A stretch of DNA of 64,000 bases from Candidatus Gastranaerophilales bacterium (GTDB lineage: Bacteria; Cyanobacteriota; Vampirovibrionia; Gastranaerophilales; Gastranaerophilaceae): assembly GCA_944325785.1 (NCBI GenBank), contig CALVBN010000007.1, positions 59,794 to 123,793 on the forward strand. Direction: 5' to 3'. Under the pieces are notes generated by a model. That model saw nothing but the letters and a program-made list of their open reading frames with translations. It ran no database searches and was not told the origin of the DNA. This document shows positions 26,589 through 34,842 of this stretch, piece after piece (within the stretch, counting starts at the first letter, position 1; the number at the start of each line of letters is the position of its first letter). Made by a program: the position numbers and the translations under genes.

Positions 26589-27039
26589 ATTCTACATACA
26601 TCAGAACCTGGCCGTATTCAATCGGGTCGCCGTTTTTAACGCAGATTTGAACAACTTTGCCGGACTGTTCTGATTTAATTTCATTCATAAGCTTCATAGC
26701 TTCAATAATACAAACAACATCGCCTGCTTCTACATTAGAGCCGACTTCTACAAACGGATTAGCGTCCGGAGAAGGCGCAGAGTAGAATGTTCCTACCATA
26801 GGTGAAACAATTGCTTTACCTTTTGGCTCTTCTGCTTGCTTTGCCGGTGCAGAAGCTGCTGCAGCAGGAACTGCTTGAGGAGCAGGACTTACAATCGGTG
26901 CAGAAGGTGCAATACTTACTTCCGGCAAATCTTTTCTGATTGTAATTGCCTGTTCGCCGTCTTCCAGAGAAATTTCTGTCAGCCCGTTATCTGTAATAAT
27001 TTTCGCTAATTTTTCTATATAATCTGATTCAAACTTCAT
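26587..27039 (-). CDS. accB: Biotin carboxyl carrier protein of acetyl-CoA carboxylase
   Basis: A 150-residue AccB. The C-terminal biotinyl domain carries the biotinylation motif EAMKLMNEI; the middle is a Pro/Ala-rich linker; the N-terminal helix begins [15 protein letters not shown]. It carries carboxybiotin between AccC and the transferase. The gene is flanked on both sides by copies of the same palindromic repeat. Biotin probably comes from uptake through the BioY-like protein at 58.8 kb, although synthesis genes could lie elsewhere. Confidence 0.97.
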   Translation of the reverse strand: MKFESDYIEKLAKIITDNGLTEISLEDGEQAITIRKDLPEVSIAPSAPIVSPAPQAVPAAAASAPAKQAEEPKGKAIVSPMVGTFYSAPSPDANPFVEVGSNVEAGDVVCIIEAMKLMNEIKSEQSGKVVQICVKNGDPIEYGQVLMYVE

Positions 27040-27058
27040 TTTATTCTCCTTGGGATTG

Positions 27059-27173
27059 GTTTAGGAGTTTAGGAGTTTTACGCTTGAGAAGAATTTAAAT
27101 TCGCTTCGCTCATATATTTTTTAACTTCTTCTAAACTTATAAACCTCTAAACCCTTAAACTCCTCTAAACTCT
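27059..27173. repeat. Palindromic repeat, copy B, between efp and accB
   Basis: GGTTTAGGAGTTTAGGAGTT at one end pairs with the AAACTCCTCTAAAC type sequence at the other, with copies of TCTAAAC between. The core 27084-27136 is identical to copy A. The last few nucleotides overlap the efp stop. Confidence 0.75.
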
Positions 27174-27722
27174 ATCTAAGTATTCGTTGCTTCTGGTGTC
27201 AACTCTAATAATGTCGCCGTTAGAAACAAAGAACGGAACTTGAACAACTGCGCCTGTTTCAAGTGTTGCAGGCTTAGTACCGCCTTGAGCTGTATTTCCT
27301 TTTTCAGCCGGCGGAGTGTCAACAACTTCAAGTTCAACGTGTGCAGGGATATCAATACCGATAATTCTCTTATCGTGCATTAATACCTGTACCATCATAT
27401 TTTCTTTAAGATACTTTTTGCCGTCGCCTACGTGATCTTCCGGAATCTGGATTTGTTCGTAGGTTTCGTTATCCATCATAACGTATTCTTTTCCGTCTTT
27501 ATATAAATATTGCATTTCTCTACGGTCAAGCATGGCTTTTGCAACTTTTTCACCGGCTCTGAATGTTTTTTCAATAACGTTTCCGGATTCTACATTCTTA
27601 AGTTTTGTTCTTACGAAAGCAGCGCCTTTGCCGGGTTTTACGTGCAGGAATTCAACAACAGACCACAAGCCGTTGTCTAATTCTAGTGTTAAGCCATTCT
27701 TTAAATCGTTTACTGAAATCAT
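27165..27722 (-). CDS. efp: Translation elongation factor P
   Basis: A 185-residue EF-P of normal length with three beta-barrel domains. The [10 protein letters not shown] loop carries the Lys that in some bacteria is modified, and the family ending [17 protein letters not shown] is present. It relieves ribosome stalling at polyproline. No epmA or epmB-like modification gene is in the window. It is the first gene of the efp-accB-accC operon, which supports a cyanobacterial relative. Confidence 0.97.
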   Translation of the reverse strand: MISVNDLKNGLTLELDNGLWSVVEFLHVKPGKGAAFVRTKLKNVESGNVIEKTFRAGEKVAKAMLDRREMQYLYKDGKEYVMMDNETYEQIQIPEDHVGDGKKYLKENMMVQVLMHDKRIIGIDIPAHVELEVVDTPPAEKGNTAQGGTKPATLETGAVVQVPFFVSNGDIIRVDTRSNEYLDRV

Positions 27723-27926
27723 ACGTACTCCTTAACTATAGTATTACTCTTTTTTTTGATACTAACACAAACCATAGTCCGGTGCAAGTTCATTCAATTT
27801 TTCCGTAAAACCAAACGGCTGATTTTTGAAATTTCTGCTTGGCAAAAAAAAATTTTTTATTATAATAATAGAACACCCTTGTTTTATGGGGGAGGAAAAT
27901 TACATTACCCGAAAGGAAGAAATAAA

Positions 27927-28094
27927 ATGATTAGCAATAATCTGGCTTTGCTGTCCCAGAATTTGAGAACTAAATATCCCGTTAATTATGCGTCAAATCC
28001 GCAGAGAATTGCAATTAAGCATAAATATCAGCTGAAAATTAAGCAGTCGCACGATAACCTGTTTAATTTCATTAATGACACTTTTAACTCATAA
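27927..28094 (+). CDS. 55-residue protein with N-terminal V-N-Y-A-S motif
   Basis: A short ORF with an AAAGGAAG ribosome binding site and TATAATAATAG about 65 nt upstream. The start MISNNLALLSQNLRTKYPV is followed by VNYASN (Tyr21), which fits the short motif found on other proteins in this window. The rest is basic and helical, with no membrane segment. The 3' end overlaps the recN stop by 11 nt tail to tail. Function unknown. Real expression is likely from the clear ribosome binding site and promoter. Confidence 0.5.
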   Translation: MISNNLALLSQNLRTKYPVNYASNPQRIAIKHKYQLKIKQSHDNLFNFINDTFNS

Positions 28095-29733
28095 GCGTCT
28101 GGGCAAATTTAACGGATTCGTCCGTCACTTCTCCGCCTGCTAACTCGGCAATTGCTCTGAGTTTAGCTTCGCCTTCAAGTACGGATATATCAACTTTTGT
28201 TTTGTCGCCCTGTGTTTTGCGTACATAAAAATGTTTGTCTGATTTAGATGCTATGATTGCCTGGTGTGTAATCATAATTATCTGCATATATTTAGCAAGT
28301 TCTTTAACTTCCTCTGCAACAGCCTGCGAGGTTTTGCCTGAAATTCCGGTGTCAATTTCGTCAAAGATTACAGTATCAATATTATCGCTTTCCGCAAATA
28401 TGGTTTTTATTGCAAGCATAACTCTTGAAATTTCACCGCCTGATGCAACTTTGGCAAGAGGTTTTAAGCCTTCGGAAATATTGGTTGAAATCAAAAATTC
28501 CACCTTGTCGCATCCGTTTGAATTAAGTTCGCACTTATCAAAATGTATTTCAAACCGGACTTTCGGAAGTTCAAGTTTTTCCAATTTTTCAACAATAAGC
28601 GAAGAAAGCACTCCGGCGTAATTTTTGCGCTCTTGAGAAAGCTCTTCTGCCATCTTTTCCAGATTGGTATGGAGTTCCGTAATTTTTGCTTCCAGCTCTT
28701 CAATGTTTTGGGTCGAAAATTCAATGCCCTCAAGCTCAGCTCTGAAGATTTCGCGCTGTTCTATGACTTTCTCAAGCGTTCCGCCGTATTTGCGCTTTAA
28801 TTTGTCCAGCAGAAACAGGCGTTCCTGTATGGAATTAATCTTTTCTTCATCGCTTTCAAGTGATGAAGAGTATTCTCTCAGAGAGGATGATACGTCTTTT
28901 AAAATTTCGATTGCCTCAACAAGGCTTGCCTCTGTTTCTTCAAGCTTGTTATCCATGCCGGAAGCCTTGGAGAGATTAGCCTTAATTTGAAGCAGGGCGT
29001 CCATAACTGCGCCGTCATCTCCGGATATTGACCAGTATGATGAACCGGTCAAATCCTTTAATTTTTCTACGTTTTCAAGTATAGAAAGTTCGTTGTTCAG
29101 CTCTTCATCCTCATTTGGAGAAACAAGCTGTGCTTCATCAATTTCGTTAAGCTGGAACTTAAGAAAATCTATCTGCTCTTCCGTTTTATCCGCAGAATTT
29201 TTAAGTATATCAAGTTCTGCAAGCATTTCTTTATACCGGTCATACTCAGTCTTGTATTTTTCAAGCAATGCACCGCAGGTGTTTTTGGTATAAGAATCCA
29301 GAAGTGTTATATGATATTTGGGCTGTAAAAACGAATATGTCTGGTGCTGGGAATGGATATCAATAAAGAGTTCTCTAAAATTCTTCATAAACTCTTGATT
29401 TACCAGACAGCCGTTAACCCTTGAGCGCGAAGCGGTTGGAGTTATTTCTCTTGATAATATTATCTCTTCTCCGGTGTTATCAATGCCGTATTCATCAAAC
29501 AGGGCGGTTAAATCCTGTTTTTTATTTATTATAGAAAGTTCTATAACCGCTTTATCCGCGCCGGTTTTGATAACCTCTTTTCCGGCTCTCGCGCCGAATG
29601 CTATATCAACCGCGTTAATTAAAATACTTTTTCCTGCGCCGGTTTCGCCGGTTATGATATTCAATCCTCCGGCAAAATCAAGTTCCAATTCGTCTATTAA
29701 AATATAATTTTTGATAAAAATTTTCGATAACAT
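28084..29733 (-). CDS. recN: DNA repair protein RecN
   Basis: A 549-residue SMC-like ATPase. Walker A GETGAGKSILINA is near the start, coiled-coil arms fill the middle, and the ABC signature LASGGEISRVMLAIK and Walker B VIFDEIDTGISG are at the C-terminus. It helps repair double-strand breaks. It lies 3 nt downstream of the acidic TPR gene, with which it forms an operon. There is no clear ribosome binding site before the ATG, so coupling to the upstream stop is likely. Confidence 0.97.
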   Translation of the reverse strand: MLSKIFIKNYILIDELELDFAGGLNIITGETGAGKSILINAVDIAFGARAGKEVIKTGADKAVIELSIINKKQDLTALFDEYGIDNTGEEIILSREITPTASRSRVNGCLVNQEFMKNFRELFIDIHSQHQTYSFLQPKYHITLLDSYTKNTCGALLEKYKTEYDRYKEMLAELDILKNSADKTEEQIDFLKFQLNEIDEAQLVSPNEDEELNNELSILENVEKLKDLTGSSYWSISGDDGAVMDALLQIKANLSKASGMDNKLEETEASLVEAIEILKDVSSSLREYSSSLESDEEKINSIQERLFLLDKLKRKYGGTLEKVIEQREIFRAELEGIEFSTQNIEELEAKITELHTNLEKMAEELSQERKNYAGVLSSLIVEKLEKLELPKVRFEIHFDKCELNSNGCDKVEFLISTNISEGLKPLAKVASGGEISRVMLAIKTIFAESDNIDTVIFDEIDTGISGKTSQAVAEEVKELAKYMQIIMITHQAIIASKSDKHFYVRKTQGDKTKVDISVLEGEAKLRAIAELAGGEVTDESVKFAQTLMS

Positions 29734-29736
29734 AAC

Positions 29737-30927
29737 CTATGTGTCTTCGTCCCCTAATTCGTCTTCTTCCTCTATTTCTTCAAGCTCTTCTTCTTCGTCT
29801 TCTTCATCCATGTTTTCTTCATCAAAATCCGCATCATACTCCTCATCATTTTCGGAGTCGTCCGTATCCTCTTCATCCTCTTCATCCTCTTGAGGCTCGC
29901 TGTATTCTTCAGTTTCAGCGCTGTTTTCTTCCTCTCCCTCAAAGTCTTCATCTGATTCTTCTTCAAATTCAGATATTTCAGCTTCCGGTTCGATTTCCTG
30001 ATGCCTGCCGATTTTTGCTTCGGCATTAGAATACTCTTTTGTGACGATATCTTTTGGAAAAGTCAGCGTGTATGGATTCTTAAGCGCCAATTTTAAGTTC
30101 TCGTCGTATTCTTCCAGCCTGCCTGCGAATTTATAAACCCTTGCAAGACAATAATACAAGTCGCCGTTTTCTTCCTTTTCAAGGCGGGTGTGCAAAATTT
30201 CAAGTATTTCCTCTACTTCATTCTGCTTTAGGCAGATTTTAGTCAAAAGTTTGTACGCTTCAATATCGTTTGAATTATATTGAATGGTTTTGAGAAGATA
30301 TTCTTTTGCTTCGTCAACGTTTCCGGATTTGTAGGCGATTGAACCAAGATTAAAATATGCCCAGCTGTAATCCGGAGAAATCTCAAGAACTTTTTTATAG
30401 CTTTCTATGGCAAAGTTTGTGAGTCCGTTGTTCTGGTAAATATAGCCGAGGTAAAAGTATGCAAAAACATCCTGCGGGTTTATATCCACTGCCTTTTGAA
30501 AATTGTCCAGCGCCAGATTTTTTTCATCTTTATTAAAATAGCAAACCCCGAGATTGAAGTAGCAGTTTCCGTCATTGCTGTCCGTTTCCAGAACCTTGCG
30601 GAAAGCGTCTATTGCACGGTCCCATTCTTTAAGCTCAACCAGAACTTCGCCTAAATTGTAATAAAAATCTTCCTGCGGAGAAATATTTACGGCTTTTTGA
30701 TAACACTCTCCCGCCTTTTGAAATTTTTTTAATTTTTCGTACACAATGCCAAGGTTGTAATACAATTCCGCATCATCCGGAAAATATTTGATAAGATATC
30801 TTAAATTTCCCTCTGCTTCTTCGTTAAATCCGTTATTAACAAGAAGTATGGAAAGCTCTCTTCTTGCCTGGAAATTTGAGGGATCGTCTTTTAAAATGTT
30901 TTGAAGTGATTCGATATCCTTATCCAT
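29737..30927 (-). CDS. TPR protein with strongly acidic C-terminal tail
   Basis: A 396-residue protein. About nine tetratricopeptide repeats fill residues 1-290 (for example AELYYNLGIVYEKLKKF, GNCYFNLGVCYFNKDE). The last 80 residues are almost all Glu and Asp with Ser, low complexity and surely disordered. No signal peptide or membrane segment. Acidic tails of this kind bind basic partners such as histone-like proteins, ribosomal proteins or polyamines; which one is not shown. Start: TATAAT is exactly six nucleotides before the ATG, without a ribosome binding site, so the recN operon mRNA is predicted leaderless. Confidence 0.85.
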   Translation of the reverse strand: MDKDIESLQNILKDDPSNFQARRELSILLVNNGFNEEAEGNLRYLIKYFPDDAELYYNLGIVYEKLKKFQKAGECYQKAVNISPQEDFYYNLGEVLVELKEWDRAIDAFRKVLETDSNDGNCYFNLGVCYFNKDEKNLALDNFQKAVDINPQDVFAYFYLGYIYQNNGLTNFAIESYKKVLEISPDYSWAYFNLGSIAYKSGNVDEAKEYLLKTIQYNSNDIEAYKLLTKICLKQNEVEEILEILHTRLEKEENGDLYYCLARVYKFAGRLEEYDENLKLALKNPYTLTFPKDIVTKEYSNAEAKIGRHQEIEPEAEISEFEEESDEDFEGEEENSAETEEYSEPQEDEEDEEDTDDSENDEEYDADFDEENMDEEDEEEELEEIEEEDELGDEDT

Positions 30928-30933
30928 AAGATA

Positions 30934-30939
30934 ATTATA
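30934..30939 (-). promoter_or_regulatory. Predicted -10 box of a leaderless mRNA (TPR-recN)
   Basis: On the minus strand a perfect TATAAT, six nucleotides (TATCTT), then the ATG of the TPR gene. Confidence 0.6.
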
Positions 30940-31092
30940 TCAAAGTCATATAACTTCAACAAGTTCAACCGTCAAGTTAAACCAAAGCAAATACATCCCG
31001 AATTTATACCTAAGCCTTTCGGATAATATGAAATATTGTATTTTGCCATTTAGGGCGATTTATCGGAATGCTTTCAATGTAACTATATAATT

Positions 31093-31245
31093 ATGAGAAT
31101 TAAAAGCTTCTTTAAATTGTTGAATAAAAAAATACATAAGTATGACAAAGCCGTATCCAATCCGTTTAAGTCCGTGCCTTTGCCAATAACACTCGTATGG
31201 GTGGAAGAGTATGATTTTAAGAAAAACGATAAAAACTTACGTTAA
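31093..31245 (+). CDS. 50-residue basic protein
   Basis: The ORF starts MRIKSFFKLLNKKIHKYDK and ends in a Lys/Asp-rich tail after PLPITLVWVEEY. It is basic and amphipathic at the N-terminus. TATAAT ends one nucleotide before the ATG and there is no ribosome binding site. It overlaps the end of the convergent gene by 9 nt. No family is recognised; the M-R-I start resembles other small genes here, but the F-x-A motif is missing. Confidence 0.35.
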   Translation: MRIKSFFKLLNKKIHKYDKAVSNPFKSVPLPITLVWVEEYDFKKNDKNLR

Positions 31246-31704
31246 ATAATTCATATTGCCCGTAAGACTCGCATTTTCCTTTTCTTTATTAATATCAATG
31301 CCTTTTTTCCCGCAGGCTTCCGAAACAAGCTTTTGTTCTTCCGGAAGCAGTTTTTCAAAGATAGAAGAAAGGGCAAAAGTAGAGCCTATTGCACCGAGAC
31401 CTCCGAGTGCTGCTGCCAGAACCCCCCCGCTTGCAACAGTGCCGGCAATCAGCGCCGGAACCGCCAGATAGCTTGCACATTTTACCGCAGATTTGCCAAG
31501 CTCTTTAAGACCGGATTCCCAATTTAAGCCCTCGACTTTTTCCCCTTTGGTATTGTAATCGAGTTTGAATGCTCCGGGTACAGATACGAAGTCAAGTAAA
31601 CAGAATGCGCCCGTTAAGAGTCCGCCTCCTTTTAACGCCTTCATCGCTTTCGATATTTTACTGCTGTTTACACCGGCAGGTAATGTTCCTGTTACTGCTG
31701 TCAT
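31237..31704 (-). CDS. Glycine-rich membrane protein of unknown function
   Basis: A 155-residue protein with two hydrophobic Gly/Ala-rich segments (about 83-112, LAVPALIAGTVASGGVLAAALGGLGAIGS, shown here in part as VASGGVLAAALGGLG). A weaker hydrophobic stretch lies at about 30-42. Glycine-zipper spacing suggests helix packing in a membrane. It is followed by a charged tail. It partly resembles the protein at 61839-62141 in its central part. Bacteriocin-like peptides have such regions, but there is no leader or immunity gene to support that. Confidence 0.5.
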   Translation of the reverse strand: MTAVTGTLPAGVNSSKISKAMKALKGGGLLTGAFCLLDFVSVPGAFKLDYNTKGEKVEGLNWESGLKELGKSAVKCASYLAVPALIAGTVASGGVLAAALGGLGAIGSTFALSSIFEKLLPEEQKLVSEACGKKGIDINKEKENASLTGNMNYLT

Positions 31705-31789
31705 AATAATACCCTAATTAACTTAATCTTTTCCCTGTATTTATATAAAGTATTTTATGACGCGAAAATTGCTTAATTGTTACAAAATA

Positions 31790-33028
31790 TTAATTTAAGC
31801 GTGCATTTTTCGGAACAACAGTTACCCCGCCTTCTGAAACATAAAAACCGCGTGCGATATCCTCTTCTCTGTTAATGCCGATTTTTGAGTAGGGCGGTAT
31901 ATCGACATTCTTATCAATAATAGCTTTTCTTATTTCAGAATACCTGCCGACATTTACATTTTCCATCAGTATGCTGTCAGTTACTTGAGAATAACTGTTG
32001 ATTTTAACTTTCGGAGAAAGTATGCATCTTGAAAGCATTCCGCCTGAAACAATACATCCTTCTGATACCATGGAATTTGTTGCCATTCCGACCCTGTCGC
32101 CTTCCTGCCATATGAATTTCGCCGGAGGATAGTTATAATTAAACGTTCTTATCGGCCATTCTTTAGAATACAGGTTGAGTTCCGGCTCATAATCCAGCAA
32201 ATCCATATTTGCCTGCCAGTATGCATCAATACAGCCTACATCCCGCCAGTAGCCCTTTTCTTTTTCTGTCATACCCGGGAATGAATTGTCGTTAAAGTTG
32301 TAAATAAATACACGTTTGCCTTGATGAAGAAGCATTGGAATAACGTTTTTGCCAAAATCGTGGTTTGACTCTTGTATTTTTGAATCTTCTTCCAAGGCGT
32401 TTAAAAGTATATCTTTGTTAAAAATATAGTTTCCCATTGATGCAAGGCACATATTCGGGTTATTCGGCATAGGTTTAGGAGCGGTCTGCGGTTTTTCTAT
32501 AAAACCTGTCAGACGCCAGTTTTCGTCAACTTCTATTATGCCGAATTCGTGCGCGTCTTCAATCGGAATAGGAATTGCGGAAATAGTTAAATCCGCATAA
32601 TTGGATTTGTGAAAACAAAGCATCTGGCGTACATCCATTTTGTATATGTGATCCCCGCCGAAAACGCAGACAAAATCAGGCTCTTCATCATATATATGAA
32701 AAGCATTCTGATATACCGCATCAGCCGTTCCCTGATACCAGGCGCCTCCGGTTCGCATCTGCGCCGGAACTAAATCTACATACTGGTTTAGAAAAGGCGA
32801 AAGCGCCCAGCCTTTAGTAATATGCTTGTTTAAAGAATCCGATTTATATTGTGTCAGAACTTTTATTTTGTAAAATCCGGAGTTTATAAAATTGTTCAGA
32901 ACAAAATCTATTATTCTGTATCTCCCGCCGAACGGAACCGCCGGCTTTGCCCTGTCTTGGGTCAGCGGATGCAGTCTTTTCCCCACTCCGCCGGCTAAAA
33001 TCATTACCAAAGCGTCGTCTATTGACAT
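31790..33028 (-). CDS. glgC: Glucose-1-phosphate adenylyltransferase (ADP-glucose pyrophosphorylase)
   Basis: A 412-residue GlgC: nucleotidyltransferase domain with ILAGGVGKRLHPLTQDRAKP and VPFGGRYRIIDF, FGGDHIYKMD in the active site, and a C-terminal beta-helix. It makes ADP-glucose for glycogen, the controlling step. Length matches bacterial GlgC (about 400-430). It has an AGGAGG ribosome binding site. No other glycogen gene is nearby. Confidence 0.95.
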   Translation of the reverse strand: MSIDDALVMILAGGVGKRLHPLTQDRAKPAVPFGGRYRIIDFVLNNFINSGFYKIKVLTQYKSDSLNKHITKGWALSPFLNQYVDLVPAQMRTGGAWYQGTADAVYQNAFHIYDEEPDFVCVFGGDHIYKMDVRQMLCFHKSNYADLTISAIPIPIEDAHEFGIIEVDENWRLTGFIEKPQTAPKPMPNNPNMCLASMGNYIFNKDILLNALEEDSKIQESNHDFGKNVIPMLLHQGKRVFIYNFNDNSFPGMTEKEKGYWRDVGCIDAYWQANMDLLDYEPELNLYSKEWPIRTFNYNYPPAKFIWQEGDRVGMATNSMVSEGCIVSGGMLSRCILSPKVKINSYSQVTDSILMENVNVGRYSEIRKAIIDKNVDIPPYSKIGINREEDIARGFYVSEGGVTVVPKNARLN

Positions 33029-33157
33029 ATAACCTCCTGGATTTATTGCTTTAAGGCTGATTGTTTTATTTTCCCCCAGCCCTGTTCCTTTAAATTTATT
33101 CTACCAAATTTTTAAGATTAATGCACTAGTACTTTAGTATGGTTAATATGTGTATGC

Positions 33158-33163
33158 TATAAT
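33158..33163 (+). promoter_or_regulatory. Extended -10 promoter of a leaderless mRNA
   Basis: TGC-TATAAT is an extended -10 box with a perfect hexamer. Six nucleotides later is the ATG of the next gene, without a ribosome binding site. Confidence 0.65.
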
Positions 33164-33169
33164 TTTTGT

Positions 33170-34174
33170 ATGACAAAGATTAGAAAGCTTTATTATTTTG
33201 ATAAAAAAAATACTAAAGAAATGATTTCTTTCTTGAACAACAGGGACACATACATTAACCGCATAATGTTTAATCCCTTAATACTTCTGCACCATTTACT
33301 GCCGTTAAGGTTTAAGTTTCTTCCGGAATCGTATGTTTTAAAGGATGGAAAAGAAATAAAAGGCTTGATTACGGTTGCGCCTTCAAGATGCCCGAAGAAA
33401 AAAATGGAAATTCAGAAATTATTTTTTGAAGAAAACCGCTATGATTACGCCGAAGAGCTGATACAATTTGCAGTATCAAAATATAAAGCTATGGGAACCG
33501 CGTCATTTATTGTTAAAATAGATGATTATCTGCCGGAGCTTCTTAGACTTTTTGTAGCAAAGTGCGGGTTCAGCCAGATATCATATGAAAAATTATGGAA
33601 GATAAAGGAAATAAAAGATGTGGATTATAATCCTAAAATGCTCCGCTCTTTTAGAAATTCTGATGCACAGACCGTTGCTTCGCTTTATAACGAGTCGCTT
33701 CTGCCTCATTTTCGTCCGCTTTTGGGTAAAGAAGCCAAGGAGTTTAAAGATTTTCCGTTTAAAGGTTTGTCCTATTTCAGCGAGTATAAATATATTCTTG
33801 AGGACAGAAAAACAAAGAATGTAATAGGCTTTGTATCCATCCGCACTGCCGATAATGAGAATTATATTGTTGATATAACGCAGTCTTCATGGGTTGAGGT
33901 GGATATTAATGCGGTTGTGAATTATGCATACCATCAGATTCAGAAGCGTAAAAAACATTTTAATCTATATATAACGACCAAAAAGTATGCACAAACCGGT
34001 GAAAAATACGAAAAACAGTTTATGGAAGACAAATTTGAGTGTATTCAAAACCAGATAGTCCTTACCAATTCTTCCGCAAAAATTATAAGAGATGCCGTGC
34101 CGACGGGCAGATTTACTGTCCTCAGCCAATTCTACGGCGGTATAAATGTTACAAGCAAAATAAAGAATATGTAA
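33170..34174 (+). CDS. GNAT-superfamily protein with two acetyltransferase-like halves
   Basis: A 334-residue protein. The first half has a strand-helix order and the segment LFVAKCGFSQISYEKLWKI like a GNAT end; the second half has SFRNSDAQTVASLYNE at its start and NVIGFVSIRTADNENYIVDI as the core strand. This looks like a tandem GNAT arrangement, seen in several families of aminoacyl- or acyl-transferases. No catalytic residues can be named. Start set by the extended -10 box six nucleotides upstream. Divergent from glgC. Confidence 0.55.
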   Translation: MTKIRKLYYFDKKNTKEMISFLNNRDTYINRIMFNPLILLHHLLPLRFKFLPESYVLKDGKEIKGLITVAPSRCPKKKMEIQKLFFEENRYDYAEELIQFAVSKYKAMGTASFIVKIDDYLPELLRLFVAKCGFSQISYEKLWKIKEIKDVDYNPKMLRSFRNSDAQTVASLYNESLLPHFRPLLGKEAKEFKDFPFKGLSYFSEYKYILEDRKTKNVIGFVSIRTADNENYIVDITQSSWVEVDINAVVNYAYHQIQKRKKHFNLYITTKKYAQTGEKYEKQFMEDKFECIQNQIVLTNSSAKIIRDAVPTGRFTVLSQFYGGINVTSKIKNM

Positions 34175-34347
34175 AAAGTTGAGCTGGTGTTGCCGATGTT
34201 TAACCTCTTTATCTATACATCAAACGGGCTTTTATTAATTTTACGCCTAATGGTTTGAATGTAACGAAATGTAACAATTTTCATTAAAACCCTAAAGTTT
34301 TTGAAAAAAATGCCGATAACATTAATACAAAACATAGGGCAAAGGAT

Positions 34348-34761
34348 ATGGCAGAATCGTTTAATCTGAATAATTTCTTACAAACATACAAGACTCAGAC
34401 GTATGATCCGACGAAACAGCACGCTGCTGCAGAAGAGAAAATGGAACAGCGTCTGGAACAGCAGGCAGAACAAGCTGTTCAGCAGGGCGGGCTTCTTACC
34501 TTGACATTGTCTGAAAAGATGGCTGAACTCGGTATTGGAGAAAGGGCTCTAAAACAATTCGCAGATACTGCCGTTGGTCTTGTTACTGATATCGTTAACC
34601 CTATCGGCGATTATCTTGAAAAATACGAAAATATTTTTGACCAGAGAGTCTATAACCAGGAAATCCAAAGTTATGCTAAACAAATGTTCTTCGCATCTCA
34701 AGCCATGAGACAGGAAGCGTCCGAAAATACAACCGGCCAGAACTTTGTTTATGATATGTAA
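34348..34761 (+). CDS. Soluble helical protein of unknown function
   Basis: A 137-residue protein rich in Gln, Glu and Ala. Residues 25-50 (AAAEEKMEQRLEQQAEQAVQ) form a strongly helical, coiled-coil-like segment, followed by a moderately hydrophobic stretch and a polar tail. No family recognised. AAAGGAT ribosome binding site, followed by a strong terminator, so it is a single-gene unit. Confidence 0.6.
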   Translation: MAESFNLNNFLQTYKTQTYDPTKQHAAAEEKMEQRLEQQAEQAVQQGGLLTLTLSEKMAELGIGERALKQFADTAVGLVTDIVNPIGDYLEKYENIFDQRVYNQEIQSYAKQMFFASQAMRQEASENTTGQNFVYDM

Positions 34762-34795
34762 AACTCCACTCCTTTTTCTTATATTACACTTGTAT

Positions 34796-34842
34796 AAAAA
34801 TCTGCTTGATATCTCTAAACATTAGGCAGATTTTTTTTTACT
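34796..34842 (+). terminator. Rho-independent terminator after the helical protein gene
   Basis: AAATCTGCTT pairs with AGGCAGATTT across a loop of about 16 nt, followed by nine Ts. It may also act on the converging HAD gene, whose stop overlaps its 3' edge. Confidence 0.75.

Noticed and set aside
29711..29893. Serine-rich ORF on the plus strand
   Set aside because: It is the reverse image of the acidic tail (GAA/GAG codons) of the TPR gene.
31237..31704. Bacteriocin
   Set aside because: The Gly-rich segment is similar, but there is no leader peptide, transporter or immunity gene.
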